Assembly (NCBI GenBank): GCA_963664085.2
Contig: CAXXLO010000002.1
Span: forward strand, 1,364,001-1,428,000
Source of the DNA: Bin5 sp022821545
GTDB lineage: Bacteria > Chloroflexota > Anaerolineae > Caldilineales > Caldilineaceae
Reading direction: 5' to 3'
DNA: 64,000 nt
The first letter of the stretch is position 1. Each line of letters begins with the position of its first letter. Below are positions 17,694 through 27,185 of the stretch, piece after piece. The notes beneath the pieces are model-generated. The model saw only the letters and a program-made list of their open reading frames with translations, did no database searches and was not told the origin of the DNA. The position numbers and the translations under genes were made by a program.

Positions 17694-17970
17694 CCCATGC
17701 AGTTGAAGAATAGCCCGCAGTTCGTGCCGTTCACTGTGCAAGCAGGTTGACCGACTTGCCGCCCACGGTCCAACCGCCGTCGTCAACTCCGGGCATAATT
17801 TCAGCCCGTGGGGATTGGACACGACGGGCGTCCCCCTCTATACTGCCCAAGAACATCGACGCTCATTCGGCGAAACAATAGCATATTGAACCACTCCCCG
17901 TCTCTATTACGATCAGCATAACGGCAGACAACAGGTTCGCCCGCGCAATAAACCCCTACGGAGCTATCCA

Positions 17971-19374
17971 ATGACCACGGATTTCCGCTACGAACCGACC
18001 TGGGACTCCCTGCAAAACTATGAAGTGCCCCAATGGTTTATGAACGATAAACTCGGCATCTTCATCCACTGGGGCCCCTACTCCGTCCCCGCCTTCGACA
18101 ACGAATGGTACCCCCGCTTCATGTACCGCGACGAGATCTCTCGCAAGGGGCCGAACTACCACCAGCACCACACGGAGACCTGGGGCCATCCCGCCAAGTT
18201 CGGATACAAGGACTTCATCCCCCTGTTCAAGGCGGAAAACTGGGACCCGGCCCAGTGGATCGATCTGTTCCAAAAGGCCGGCGCCCGTTACATCGTGCCC
18301 GTCGCCGAACACCACGACGGCTTTCCCATGTACGCCAGCACCCACACCCGCTGGAACGCGGCCCTGATGGGGCCAGAGCGGGATGTCTGCAAAGAGCTGG
18401 AACGGGAAACCCGCGCCGCCGGCCTCAAGTTCGGTGTCTCCAGCCACCGGGCCTTCAACTGGCGCTACTACACCTACGCCGACAACTTCGACACCACACA
18501 GCCCGGCCTGGAGGAACTCTACAGCCCGCCCCACCCGGAGGACGCGCCCGCCAGCTGGGACTTTCTGCAGAACTGGTACGCACGCACCCTTGAGATGATC
18601 GACTATTTCCGCCCGGACGTGCTCTGGTTCGATTTCGGCTGGCACTTCGATGAGTTCGAGCCCTACCGCCCGCAGGTCGCCGCCTACTACTACAACCGCG
18701 CCCTGGAGTGGGGCAGCGAACCCGTCCTCCAGTACAAGGACAAGTTCCCGGACGGCGTCGCCGTCTACGATGTCGAACGGGGCAAGCTCGACGACATCCG
18801 CCCGCACTACTGGCAGACCGACACCGCGGTCAGCTACAAGGCCTGGAGCTACATCGAGGACGACGAGTTCAAGAGCCCCGCAACCATCATTCACGACCTT
18901 GTCGACATCGTCAGCAAAAACGGCAACCTGCTCCTCAACGTCGGCCCGCGCGCCGACGGCGTCATCCCCGCGCAGGCGACCCAGCTGCTGCTGGATCTGG
19001 GCGCATGGCTGGACGTGAACGGGGAGGCGATCTACGGCACGCGCCACTGGGAGCGGTTCGGTGAGGGCGATACGGAAGTGGTGGTCGGCCATCTGACCGA
19101 GCGCAGCAATCAGCCCTTCACCGCCCAGGATGTACGCTTCACGCAGAAGGACGACGCCCTCTATGCCATCGTGCTCGGCTGGCCCGGCGCCGAGGCCGCC
19201 ATCACCTCGCTGGGCAGCGGTTCGTCGCTCGGCGGGCGCATCCGCGGCGTTTCGATGCTCGGCAGCGACGAGCCTGTCGCCTGGCGGCAGGACGACAACG
19301 CCCTGACCGTCAGCACGCCCAGTCAGCGCCCCTGCGATCACGCCTGTACATTCAAGATTGAGCTGCAGGGGTAG
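17971..19374 (+). CDS. Alpha-L-fucosidase, glycoside hydrolase family 29
   Basis: The 467-residue enzyme has the GH29 start (WFMNDKLGIFIHWGPYSVPAF), the EHHDGF segment near residue 112 and the catalytic nucleophile D221 in VLWFDFGWH. A C-terminal beta-sandwich occupies about residues 340-467. There is no signal peptide, so it should act in the cytoplasm on imported fucosylated oligosaccharides. It leads a closely spaced plus-strand cluster (next gene 3 bp away, then a 4-bp overlap) that looks like a sugar-acid or fucoside degradation operon. The acid/base residue cannot be assigned safely by eye. Confidence 0.93.
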   Translation: MTTDFRYEPTWDSLQNYEVPQWFMNDKLGIFIHWGPYSVPAFDNEWYPRFMYRDEISRKGPNYHQHHTETWGHPAKFGYKDFIPLFKAENWDPAQWIDLFQKAGARYIVPVAEHHDGFPMYASTHTRWNAALMGPERDVCKELERETRAAGLKFGVSSHRAFNWRYYTYADNFDTTQPGLEELYSPPHPEDAPASWDFLQNWYARTLEMIDYFRPDVLWFDFGWHFDEFEPYRPQVAAYYYNRALEWGSEPVLQYKDKFPDGVAVYDVERGKLDDIRPHYWQTDTAVSYKAWSYIEDDEFKSPATIIHDLVDIVSKNGNLLLNVGPRADGVIPAQATQLLLDLGAWLDVNGEAIYGTRHWERFGEGDTEVVVGHLTERSNQPFTAQDVRFTQKDDALYAIVLGWPGAEAAITSLGSGSSLGGRIRGVSMLGSDEPVAWRQDDNALTVSTPSQRPCDHACTFKIELQG

Positions 19375-19377
19375 CGT

Positions 19378-20763
19378 ATGTACAGGCGCCGGATCGAACC
19401 CTCCCACGACCTGTCCCACGCCTGCCAGCGCTTCCTGGATGTGTTGCGCCGGTGGGCATACGAAGCCATCGACCGCTACGCGGACGAGCCGGCCACCGAC
19501 GTCCATGATCAGGGCACCTATACCACCGGTTGGGAGCCGCTCCTGCGCGCCGAGCCGGACGAACGCATTCTGCGCTTCCTGCAACAGAAGCGCGATCGCA
19601 TTCGCGATCATTTCACCCGGACGCAACAGTGGCGGCATGGCTACTGGCGCATGCAGGAAGCGCACCACGGCACCGAGCACTATGAGCTCTTCCTGGGTGC
19701 CCTGCAGCGGGTCCTCCCGGACGACCGGGAAACGGCCCGGCAGCTGGACGACGCCGCCGAGCACATGGGAAACTGGTCGCCCGCGGCGCCGGACTGGTTC
19801 GATTGGGACCGGCGGCGCTTCCACTCGCTCTTCTTCGGCGCCGACGGACTGCGCACAGAGCCGGGCATGGCGCTCAATTCGCCCGACCACCTGCGCTGCG
19901 TCAACATCTGCCTGCTGGCGGCGTCGGACCCGGAGACGGAGACAGCCGGGAAGCGCTGTATCGAGCTGGCAACGGTCTACGCGGGAGAGTGGGCGGACGC
20001 CATTCTGACCGGGGATGCCCTGCCGGTCGCCCTGACCCCCGGCGGCGTTCTGTACGAGTTCAGCGCCGACGACAGAGCGCTCTACTACTCCTTCATGGGC
20101 GAAGCCCCCGACCTGCAGGCGGAGGTCGACCGGGCGGAGAATCTACTCGGATCCGACGCCGTCAACACATTCCTGCGCCTGTGGCAGGAGAGCGGCGAAC
20201 TTCGCTTTCGACGGGCGGCCGAACGGCTCCTGGAGCCCCTGGCCGCGCAGCTGGCCGACCCGGACGCCGGCGCGGCCGCCGATGCTGTGCGAGTCTATCG
20301 CCGCTGGACCGGCGACACGCGCTACGACAAGGCGGTATTGGAAGCTGTGGCCGGGCTCGACCCGTTCGACATCACCGAAATCACTTTGGACACGGAATAC
20401 AAACGCCCTGCCCGCCGCGCGTCCGGCGTGGGCAAACGCTCCGACGCGCCTCGCTGGCTCGAAGACGGCCGCGAACGGCGCCACAATCCAATTACACTGG
20501 CGGTGGCCGCGGAGATTGAGGGAGACAGCGCGCTGCAAGCGCGCGCCGTAGACCTGGCCCGCACCTACTTTCTCCTGGCGCGCGCGGCCTTCCCGGACGG
20601 CCGCGACCACGGCTGCTCCGCGCGCTCGGTCAGCGCCGTCGCACGCGGTCATGGCCGCGAAAACCACGCCGGCATGACGACGGCGGTGCTTGGTCCTGCG
20701 CTGGGCTACGATAGGACGCGAATACGCATAGGTAATTGTAGTATGCAGGAACTGGGCGAATGA
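19378..20763 (+). CDS. Uncharacterised protein, probable alpha/alpha-barrel fold, in the fucosidase operon
   Basis: The 461-residue protein begins 3 bp after the fucosidase stop, and its TGA overlaps the next ATG (ATGA), so it belongs to the operon. It is helix-rich, with repeated helical pairs and aromatic/acidic motifs (NWSPAAPDWFDWDRRRFHS near 134, NSPDHLR near 165) that recall six-hairpin glycosidases or lyases. No signal peptide is seen. I do not recognise a characterised family. A carbohydrate-active role is inferred from neighbours and overall fold impression only. Confidence 0.6.
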   Translation: MYRRRIEPSHDLSHACQRFLDVLRRWAYEAIDRYADEPATDVHDQGTYTTGWEPLLRAEPDERILRFLQQKRDRIRDHFTRTQQWRHGYWRMQEAHHGTEHYELFLGALQRVLPDDRETARQLDDAAEHMGNWSPAAPDWFDWDRRRFHSLFFGADGLRTEPGMALNSPDHLRCVNICLLAASDPETETAGKRCIELATVYAGEWADAILTGDALPVALTPGGVLYEFSADDRALYYSFMGEAPDLQAEVDRAENLLGSDAVNTFLRLWQESGELRFRRAAERLLEPLAAQLADPDAGAAADAVRVYRRWTGDTRYDKAVLEAVAGLDPFDITEITLDTEYKRPARRASGVGKRSDAPRWLEDGRERRHNPITLAVAAEIEGDSALQARAVDLARTYFLLARAAFPDGRDHGCSARSVSAVARGHGRENHAGMTTAVLGPALGYDRTRIRIGNCSMQELGE

Positions 20764-21821
20764 CACCCCTGCAACTCGGCATCATCGGCTGCGGAACGAT
20801 CGGCGCCGCCCACGCACACGCTGCCGCGGCCTCCGACCAGATCGAGCTGGTTGCCGTCGCCGATGTGCAGCGGGCGCTGGCGGAGAAGATTGCCGCCGCC
20901 CGCTCGGTGGAGACGGTCTACAACAGCGGCGCAGAACTGCTGGCCGATACACGCGTGGACGCTGTGGTCCTGGCGCTGCCGGCCTCTTTCCGCATCGAAT
21001 TGGGCCTGCAGGCTCTGCGCGCCGGCAAACATCTGCTGACGGAAAAGCCGGTCGCCCGCAGCGCCGACGAAGTGCGCCAGCTCATCTCTGTCCAGGGAGA
21101 CCGGGTCGCGGCCTGCTGCTCCTCCCGCTTTCACTTCCTGGAATCGAACCGGATCGTTACCGACTGGATCGCACAGGACAAGCTGGGCCCGCTGCGCCTG
21201 CTGCGCTGCCGCGTCATCTTCCCGGCAACGCCGGCGCCGGAGACGCCGCCCCCCGCTTGGCGGCTCAGCCGTGAGCTGAATGGCGGCGGCATTCTTGTCA
21301 ACTGGGGCTGCTACGATCTGGACTATCTGCTGGGCATCAGCGGCTGGCAGCTGCGCCCGCAGACGGTCCTGGCGCAGAGTTGGCGCGTTCCCGCTGCCTT
21401 CGCCGATACGGTTGCGCCGGAATCCGACGGGGAGACGCACATCGCCGGGCTGGTGCGCTGCGCCGGAGGGATCGCGCTCACCTATGAGCGCGGCGAGTAC
21501 GCTGCCGCGCAGGCCGAGGCATCCTGGGAGATGATCGGAGAGACCGGCTCCCTGCGCCTGCAGATGACGCCGGCGCAGGAAAAGGAGATTCTGCAGTTCG
21601 AGGCGACCCGCGTAGAAGGAACAGTCTCCCGGACGTTATGGGCGGGAAGCGACTCCTACAACGACATCCACCGCGGCCTGCTGGAGGACTTCGCGACCGC
21701 GGTGCGAACAGGCCGCCCTCCCCAGACGACGCTGACGCAGGCGCTGCTCGTGCAACAGATCACCGATGCGCTGTACAGGTCGGCCGAGACGGGAGAGGCG
21801 GTGGAGGTATCTGCTACCTGA
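20760..21821 (+). CDS. Gfo/Idh/MocA family NAD(P)-dependent oxidoreductase
   Basis: The 353-residue protein starts with a Rossmann fold (LGIIGCGTIGAAHAHA, glycine-rich loop at 6-13) and has the family's EKPVA motif near residue 96, whose lysine takes part in catalysis. The C-terminal alpha/beta domain continues from ~125. These enzymes oxidise or reduce sugars and cyclitols. Its ATG overlaps the preceding TGA. A sugar isomerase and an enolase-superfamily enzyme follow, so it may oxidise the sugar released by the GH29 enzyme. Confidence 0.9.
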   Translation: MTPLQLGIIGCGTIGAAHAHAAAASDQIELVAVADVQRALAEKIAAARSVETVYNSGAELLADTRVDAVVLALPASFRIELGLQALRAGKHLLTEKPVARSADEVRQLISVQGDRVAACCSSRFHFLESNRIVTDWIAQDKLGPLRLLRCRVIFPATPAPETPPPAWRLSRELNGGGILVNWGCYDLDYLLGISGWQLRPQTVLAQSWRVPAAFADTVAPESDGETHIAGLVRCAGGIALTYERGEYAAAQAEASWEMIGETGSLRLQMTPAQEKEILQFEATRVEGTVSRTLWAGSDSYNDIHRGLLEDFATAVRTGRPPQTTLTQALLVQQITDALYRSAETGEAVEVSAT

Positions 21822-21884
21822 TACGACCGCCCTTCCCAAATTCAATTGAGAGAAAAAACCCGACAGAACTAGGAGTTTGCAACG

Positions 21885-22685
21885 ATGAACTACGCATTTA
21901 TGAGCTTTTCCTGTCCCCAGGCCACCTTCGCTGAGATGCTGGCGCTGGCGGCGCAGTACGGCTACGACGGCATCGAGCCCCGGGCCGCCGGCAACCATAA
22001 CCACGAGGTGGAGCTGGAAGCATCGGCGGAACAGCGCGCCTCCTTCCGCCAGCAGGCGGCTGACGCCGGCATCGCCATCTGCTGCCTGGCCGCCGGCAAC
22101 CGCTACGCTGATCCCGCAGACAGCGACGCGCAGGTGGAAGAGACGCTCCAATACATCGACCTGGCCGCAGACATCGGCGCGCCCGCGCTGCGCGTCTTCG
22201 GCGGGCGGATCCCGGACGGCATCAGCCGCGAATCGGCCGTCAGCAGCGTGGCCGACGCCCTCTCCCGTCTGGCGGAGCGAGCCGGCGACCGCGGCGTCGT
22301 CGTCTGCCTGGAGACGCACGACGACTGGTGCAGCCCCGCCGACGTCGCCGCGGTGATGGCACGCGTCGACCACCCGGCGATCGGCGTAAACTGGGATGCC
22401 GCCCATCCGGTGAGCAAAGAGGGCTGGACGCTTGCAGACTCCTATAGCACACTGCGGCGCTGGATCCGCCATGCCCATGTGCATGACCTGCTCATCGCCT
22501 CCGAACGTACGGACTATACGGCCTTTGGCACGGGGGGTGTCGATCACAAACAGGTGCTGGCGCTGCTGCGCAGCGGTGGCTACGACGGTTATCTCAGCGG
22601 CGAATGGATCAACTGGGAGCCGCCGGACGTCCACCTGCCGCGCGAGATCGCGACGCTGCGCGGCTACGAGCGCGCGCTGGCGTAA
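21885..22685 (+). CDS. Sugar phosphate isomerase/epimerase (xylose isomerase-like TIM barrel)
   Basis: The 266-residue protein is a compact AP-endonuclease-2-type TIM barrel. Visible metal/substrate segments are GIEPRA (~34), CLETHDDW (~142), GVNWDAAHP (~167) and HVHD (~197), with a final GEWINWEPP near 244. Such enzymes isomerise or epimerise ketoses, or act as inosose-type dehydratases. It lies 63 bp after the oxidoreductase and 84 bp before the enolase-superfamily gene. The exact substrate cannot be told from sequence. Confidence 0.88.
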   Translation: MNYAFMSFSCPQATFAEMLALAAQYGYDGIEPRAAGNHNHEVELEASAEQRASFRQQAADAGIAICCLAAGNRYADPADSDAQVEETLQYIDLAADIGAPALRVFGGRIPDGISRESAVSSVADALSRLAERAGDRGVVVCLETHDDWCSPADVAAVMARVDHPAIGVNWDAAHPVSKEGWTLADSYSTLRRWIRHAHVHDLLIASERTDYTAFGTGGVDHKQVLALLRSGGYDGYLSGEWINWEPPDVHLPREIATLRGYERALA

Positions 22686-22769
22686 GCAGAAGATGCTGGC
22701 CGCCGCGCCGGTCGCGCAAGCCTGTTTCAGTCACAAGTTATCCTTGCACGGACACCGGGGAAACGACAG

Positions 22770-24233
22770 ATGCCCATCCGCCTGCTCGACTTCGATCTCC
22801 ATATCCTCAACATGCGCAACCGCATGCCCTTCCGCTACGGCATTGTCACCATGACCGCCCTGCCGCATCTCTTTTTGCAAGCGCGGATCGACGTGGACGG
22901 CAAAAAGGCGGACGGGATCGCCGCTGAGGGTCTGGCGCCCAAATGGTTTACCAAAGTCCCTGATTCGTCAATGGCCCAGGATATCACCGAAATGCTTGAC
23001 GTAATTCAGGCAGCCTGCCGCCGCGCCCGGGAAGCCGGCGCAGCCGGCACCGTCTTTGACCTGTGGCAGGCCATCTACAGTTCCCAGGAAGCCTGGGCCG
23101 CAGATACGGACTACCCGCCTCTGCTGTGGGCGTTCGGCGTTTCGCTGGTGGAACGGGCGATCATCGACGGCTTCTGCCGGGCGACTGACACGACCTTCGC
23201 CCAGGCTGTGCGCGCAAACCGCCTGGGCATGCGCCTGCCCGAGCTGCGGCCGGAGTTGGCCCGGCATACCCCGGCGGATCTGCTGCCGGCCAAACCTCTT
23301 GATCGGGTTATCGTTCGTCATACGGTCGGCATGATCGATCCCCTCACCGATGACGAAGTCCTGCCCGAAGATCAGGTCGACGACGGATTGCCCGCATCGC
23401 TGGACGCTTCCATCCAGGCCTACGGCTTGACCCACTTCAAGATCAAAATCGGCGGCGACATCGACGCCGACAGGGCCCGGCTGCAACGCATCGCCGCGCT
23501 GCTGGACGAACGCAATGTCGATTACCGGCACACACTCGATGGCAATGAGACCTATCACAACGTCGCCGATTTTCGCGCCCTGTGGGAAGGCCTGAACGCC
23601 GACCCGGCCCTCCGCGGCTTCCTGCAGCGGCTGATTTTCGTCGAACAGCCCTTCCACCGCGATATCGCCCTGAACCGGGAGGTAGGCGCAGCTCTGCTCG
23701 CCTGGCGCGAACGGCCGCCTATCATCATCGACGAATCCGACGGCGAGCTTTCCAGCGCGCCCACCGCCCTCGAAAGCGGTTACGTGGGCACCAGCCATAA
23801 GAACTGTAAAGGCATCTTCAAAGGCATTGCCAACACCTGCCTCATCCGCCATCGCCAGCGCCGGCAGCCGGACGCGCTCCATATCATCAGCGCCGAGGAC
23901 CTCTGCAACCTGGGGCCGGTAGCCCTGCTGGAGGACCTGGCCGTGCTGGCGACGCTGGGCATCGAACACGCCGAACGCAACGGCCATCACTACTTCGCCG
24001 GCCTGTCGATGCTGCCGGACGACCTGCAGGCGCAAATGCTGGCTGCGCACGGTGATCTCTACCGCCCGCACACGACGCCGGGCGGGCGCCGATTCCCGAC
24101 ACTGGCGGTAGAGGACGGCTCTGTTGATGTCGGCAGCGTCACGGCCGCGCCCTTTGGCCCAAAAACCGTTCTTGACCCATCGCAGTTTACGCCGGCGGCC
24201 GAATGGAAATACGAATCGCTGGGTCTGGACTGA
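22770..24233 (+). CDS. Enolase-superfamily (mandelate racemase-like) dehydratase
   Basis: The 487-residue protein resembles the C-terminal enolase-like barrel family. It shows HFKIKIGGD (K-x-K base, ~216-223), TLDGNETY (~250) and FVEQPFHRD (~290) as metal-binding strands, then IIIDESDGEL (~315) and SHKNCKGIFKG (~342). At 487 residues it is longer than a typical mandelate racemase (~360-400), with an extended N-terminal part. It is the last gene of the plus-strand sugar cluster and probably dehydrates a sugar acid. The next 248 bp hold only short repeats of CGCGAAGAA near 24356-24383 and no gene. Confidence 0.85.
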   Translation: MPIRLLDFDLHILNMRNRMPFRYGIVTMTALPHLFLQARIDVDGKKADGIAAEGLAPKWFTKVPDSSMAQDITEMLDVIQAACRRAREAGAAGTVFDLWQAIYSSQEAWAADTDYPPLLWAFGVSLVERAIIDGFCRATDTTFAQAVRANRLGMRLPELRPELARHTPADLLPAKPLDRVIVRHTVGMIDPLTDDEVLPEDQVDDGLPASLDASIQAYGLTHFKIKIGGDIDADRARLQRIAALLDERNVDYRHTLDGNETYHNVADFRALWEGLNADPALRGFLQRLIFVEQPFHRDIALNREVGAALLAWRERPPIIIDESDGELSSAPTALESGYVGTSHKNCKGIFKGIANTCLIRHRQRRQPDALHIISAEDLCNLGPVALLEDLAVLATLGIEHAERNGHHYFAGLSMLPDDLQAQMLAAHGDLYRPHTTPGGRRFPTLAVEDGSVDVGSVTAAPFGPKTVLDPSQFTPAAEWKYESLGLD

Positions 24234-24481
24234 ACTCATGACAGGCAGTGGCGCGGTCGCTGGGACAACCTGATTCGGTAACGATTACGAAGCGGCAGAA
24301 ACGCAACTTTAGGGCGGCTGCCGTGTTTTCTCTTGTAGAACGGCAGGCGTGATCCGCGAAGGCACGCGAAGAAACGCGAAGAACGGCAACTGCGATTGCC
24401 GAATGGCAATGCCTGCAACACAGCATAGCGCAGCGGGGTTATGCGCTAAGGTCTATAAGCAGAGAATCGCGCTCCCATTCA

Positions 24482-25870
24482 ATGGATTCCATAACACCGC
24501 CATCCATAGCGGAAGAAACTGAATCCCAGGAAGCAAGCGTCGTACTGGCGCCGAACACCGCATGGGATACTGCGACCAAGAGAACGGTCCTGATCGTGCT
24601 GCTCGTCGTCGGCGCGCTCATCTTCTGGATCAGCCGCCCGGTCCTGCCGATTCTGATTATGGCAGGGCTTGTCTCCTACTTCCTGATCCCGATCGTCGAT
24701 CTGTGCGAACGGGCGCGCATTCCCCGCAGCGTGAGCACGATCGTCCTGTACCTGCTCTTCCTGGTCCTGTTGATCCTGGCCCCCGTTCTGCTTGTGCCGG
24801 TTCTGCTGTCCCAGCTCAGTGCGCTCTATTTTGATGTGCCGGCAGCGGCGCGAACCTTTCTGCTCTTCCTGCAGGACTCGGTCGCAGACCTGCCAACCAG
24901 TGGGACTATCCTCGGTCTTGATGTCACGTTTGAAGGCGTCGTGGGCCAGATCCAGCAGACGCTGGCCGACGAGATTGCGGTGGAACGCTTCCTGCCCGGC
25001 GCGCAGCAGATTCTGGACTATGTCAATCAGCTTCTGAGTACGGCCACGAACGTAGTGAGCAGCACCGCGACCATCGGCTTGACCGTCGTTGGCAGTATCG
25101 TCAACATCGTCGTGTTCCTGCTGCTTCTCTTCTTCATCAGCCTGTACTTGACCAAGGACGCGCCCCGCATCCAGCGCTATGTGGAAGGGCTGTTCCCGGT
25201 TGAATACTATTCGGAAGGCGTTGAGCTGATGCGCCGGCTGCGCAACATCTGGAACGCCTTCTTTCGCGGGCAGCTCATCCTCTCGCTATCGATCGGCCTG
25301 GCGACCTATTTCTCGCTGAGCCTGATGGGGATGCGGGGCGCGCTTATTCTGGCAATTCTGGCCGGCGCGCTCGAAATCCTGCCCAATATCGGCCCCATCC
25401 TGGCGATGATTCCAGCCGTAATCATCGCCTTGGCGCAAGGGAGCTCCACGCTTGAACTGAGCAACCTGAACTTCGCTCTCCTGGTAATCGGCGTCTACTT
25501 CATCATTCAGCAGCTGGAGCATCAGCTTCTCGTGCCGCGCGTGATCGGCACGAGCGTCCATCTTCATCCCGTCGTGGTGGTGTGCGGCGTTGTGGTGGGG
25601 GCAAGCGTGGGGGGGATACTGGGCGCGTTTCTGGCCGCGCCGGTCATCGCCAGCATGAGGCTGATCGGCAGCTATACCCACGCCAAACTGCTCAACTATC
25701 CACCCTTCAGCGACCGGCGTCCGGTCGCGGAGGGTCAACGCGCCGGCGTCTACCGCAGGGTCGTGGTTTCGGAAGCAGAGGAGCCCGCTGCACGCCCCGA
25801 GGTGGAGTTGGAAGGGGAAACCCACGCGCCCCCCGCTTCCCAGACCGCCAATTCACCCGCAGGCGATTAA
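24482..25870 (+). CDS. AI-2E family transporter (PerM/TqsA-like permease)
   Basis: The 462-residue membrane protein has two N-terminal helices, a long extracytoplasmic/amphipathic segment (~110-190) and a C-terminal bundle of helices with GALEILPNIGPILAMIPA near residue 297, as in the AI-2E exporter family. Substrates of the family vary (autoinducer-2, ions, unknown). The C-terminal ~50 residues are hydrophilic and acidic. It converges with tsaD, whose stop lies 37 bp away on the other strand. Confidence 0.9.
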   Translation: MDSITPPSIAEETESQEASVVLAPNTAWDTATKRTVLIVLLVVGALIFWISRPVLPILIMAGLVSYFLIPIVDLCERARIPRSVSTIVLYLLFLVLLILAPVLLVPVLLSQLSALYFDVPAAARTFLLFLQDSVADLPTSGTILGLDVTFEGVVGQIQQTLADEIAVERFLPGAQQILDYVNQLLSTATNVVSSTATIGLTVVGSIVNIVVFLLLLFFISLYLTKDAPRIQRYVEGLFPVEYYSEGVELMRRLRNIWNAFFRGQLILSLSIGLATYFSLSLMGMRGALILAILAGALEILPNIGPILAMIPAVIIALAQGSSTLELSNLNFALLVIGVYFIIQQLEHQLLVPRVIGTSVHLHPVVVVCGVVVGASVGGILGAFLAAPVIASMRLIGSYTHAKLLNYPPFSDRRPVAEGQRAGVYRRVVVSEAEEPAARPEVELEGETHAPPASQTANSPAGD

Positions 25871-25907
25871 CCGCAGCACAGGCGCGCCGCCGGCGCCCCC
25901 AGATCGT

Positions 25908-27185
25908 TCACCGCTGCTTCGCATCCACCAAAGGCAGACTCGCATAGACGTCGAGGGCGAGAAAGTCGCGCGCCGGTGGCTCGCTTGGCCGGTCGTGGGG
26001 AGTCGAACGTGCGGCCGCTTCCGCATCCTGCCGCTGCTCGCGGCCCGCAGCAGAGGGTTGGCGGGCTAAGGCATATGACTGCCTGTAATAGGCCGCGGCG
26101 CCGATCATGGCTGCATTGTCCGTGCATAAGAAAAGAGGCGGACAGTGAAGGGGCAGGCCGATTTGGGCAAAATGCTGTTCAGCCGACCGGCGCAACAGCC
26201 CGTTCGCGCTGACCCCGCCGCAGATACAGACCTGCTCCACGCCAAACTCGGCGGCGGCGTCCGCTGTTTTGCCCACCAGCACATCCACCACTGCCATCTG
26301 AAAGGCGGCGGCAATATCGGCCGCGTTCTGCGGCTGACGCGCCTCCGTTCCCTCCCGTTCGAGTTGCCGCATCAGATTGAGAACGGCGGTCTTCAGGCCG
26401 GAGAAGCTGAAATTGAAGCGGTGCTCCCCGCGGACCGGCAAGACGGTGGACAGGGAAGACGCCTCCGCGGCCGGTTGGCGTTCTGTCCGCCGGCCCGGCC
26501 GCGTGAGCGGGCGGGGCAGATGGAAACGACCGGCATCCCCGCCTTCCGCAGCCGCCTGAATCGCCGGACCGCCCGGATAGCCCAGGTCCAGCAATCGCGC
26601 CACCTTGTCGAACGCCTCCCCGGCGGCATCGTCCAGGGTCGCGCCCAAAAGCCGGTAGCGGCAATGCCCCTCCATCAACACAAGCTCCGTATGACCGCCG
26701 GAAACGATCAGAATCAACGCCGGAAACTGTTCAGATGCGCCGCCGCCTCGTCGCCGGCGCGCGCTGTCGGGCGAAATATCCGGATGCAGCCAGTTGCTGT
26801 AGACATGCCCTTCCAGATGATTCACCGGAATCAGCGGCAGACCGCTGGCGAAGGCCAGTCCTTTCGCCAGATTGACTCCGACAAGAAGACTGCCGGCCAG
26901 GCCAGGTCCGTGGGTGACGGCAATGGCGTCCAGCTCGCGCACATGCGCGACCGAGGCATCCGCCAGCGCCCCCTCGACGACAGTCTGAATTGCGAGAACG
27001 TGCTGGCGGCTGGCGACCTCCGGGTAGACGCCGCCGAATCGCCGGTGGAGCCCAATCTGGCTGGCAACCCGGTTGCTGAGGATATGGCGGCCGTCCGCCA
27101 CAACCGCGGCCGCTGTCTCATCGCAGCTGGTTTCGATCGCGAGGATGCGGTATGCAGGCGAGCCGCCTCCGTTCGTCAAACTCAT
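25908..27185 (-). CDS. tsaD: tRNA N6-adenosine threonylcarbamoyltransferase
   Basis: The 425-residue protein transfers threonylcarbamoyl to A37 of ANN-decoding tRNAs with TsaB/TsaE. It shows the ASKHA start ILAIETSCDETAAAVV, the metal-binding HLEGH and the VSGGHTELV phosphate loop. It is longer than the usual ~340 residues because of a low-complexity insert (around residues 225-250) and a hydrophilic C-terminal tail of ~50 residues. Its ATG overlaps the stop of the upstream GT4 gene (ATGA), so the two are translationally coupled. Confidence 0.95.
   Translation of the reverse strand: MSLTNGGGSPAYRILAIETSCDETAAAVVADGRHILSNRVASQIGLHRRFGGVYPEVASRQHVLAIQTVVEGALADASVAHVRELDAIAVTHGPGLAGSLLVGVNLAKGLAFASGLPLIPVNHLEGHVYSNWLHPDISPDSARRRRGGGASEQFPALILIVSGGHTELVLMEGHCRYRLLGATLDDAAGEAFDKVARLLDLGYPGGPAIQAAAEGGDAGRFHLPRPLTRPGRRTERQPAAEASSLSTVLPVRGEHRFNFSFSGLKTAVLNLMRQLEREGTEARQPQNAADIAAAFQMAVVDVLVGKTADAAAEFGVEQVCICGGVSANGLLRRSAEQHFAQIGLPLHCPPLFLCTDNAAMIGAAAYYRQSYALARQPSAAGREQRQDAEAAARSTPHDRPSEPPARDFLALDVYASLPLVDAKQR

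Noticed and set aside
17702..17830. Short minus-strand frame ending GGWTVGGKSVNLLAQ
   Set aside because: It lacks a supported start or family match and could be chance coding in a GC-rich gap.
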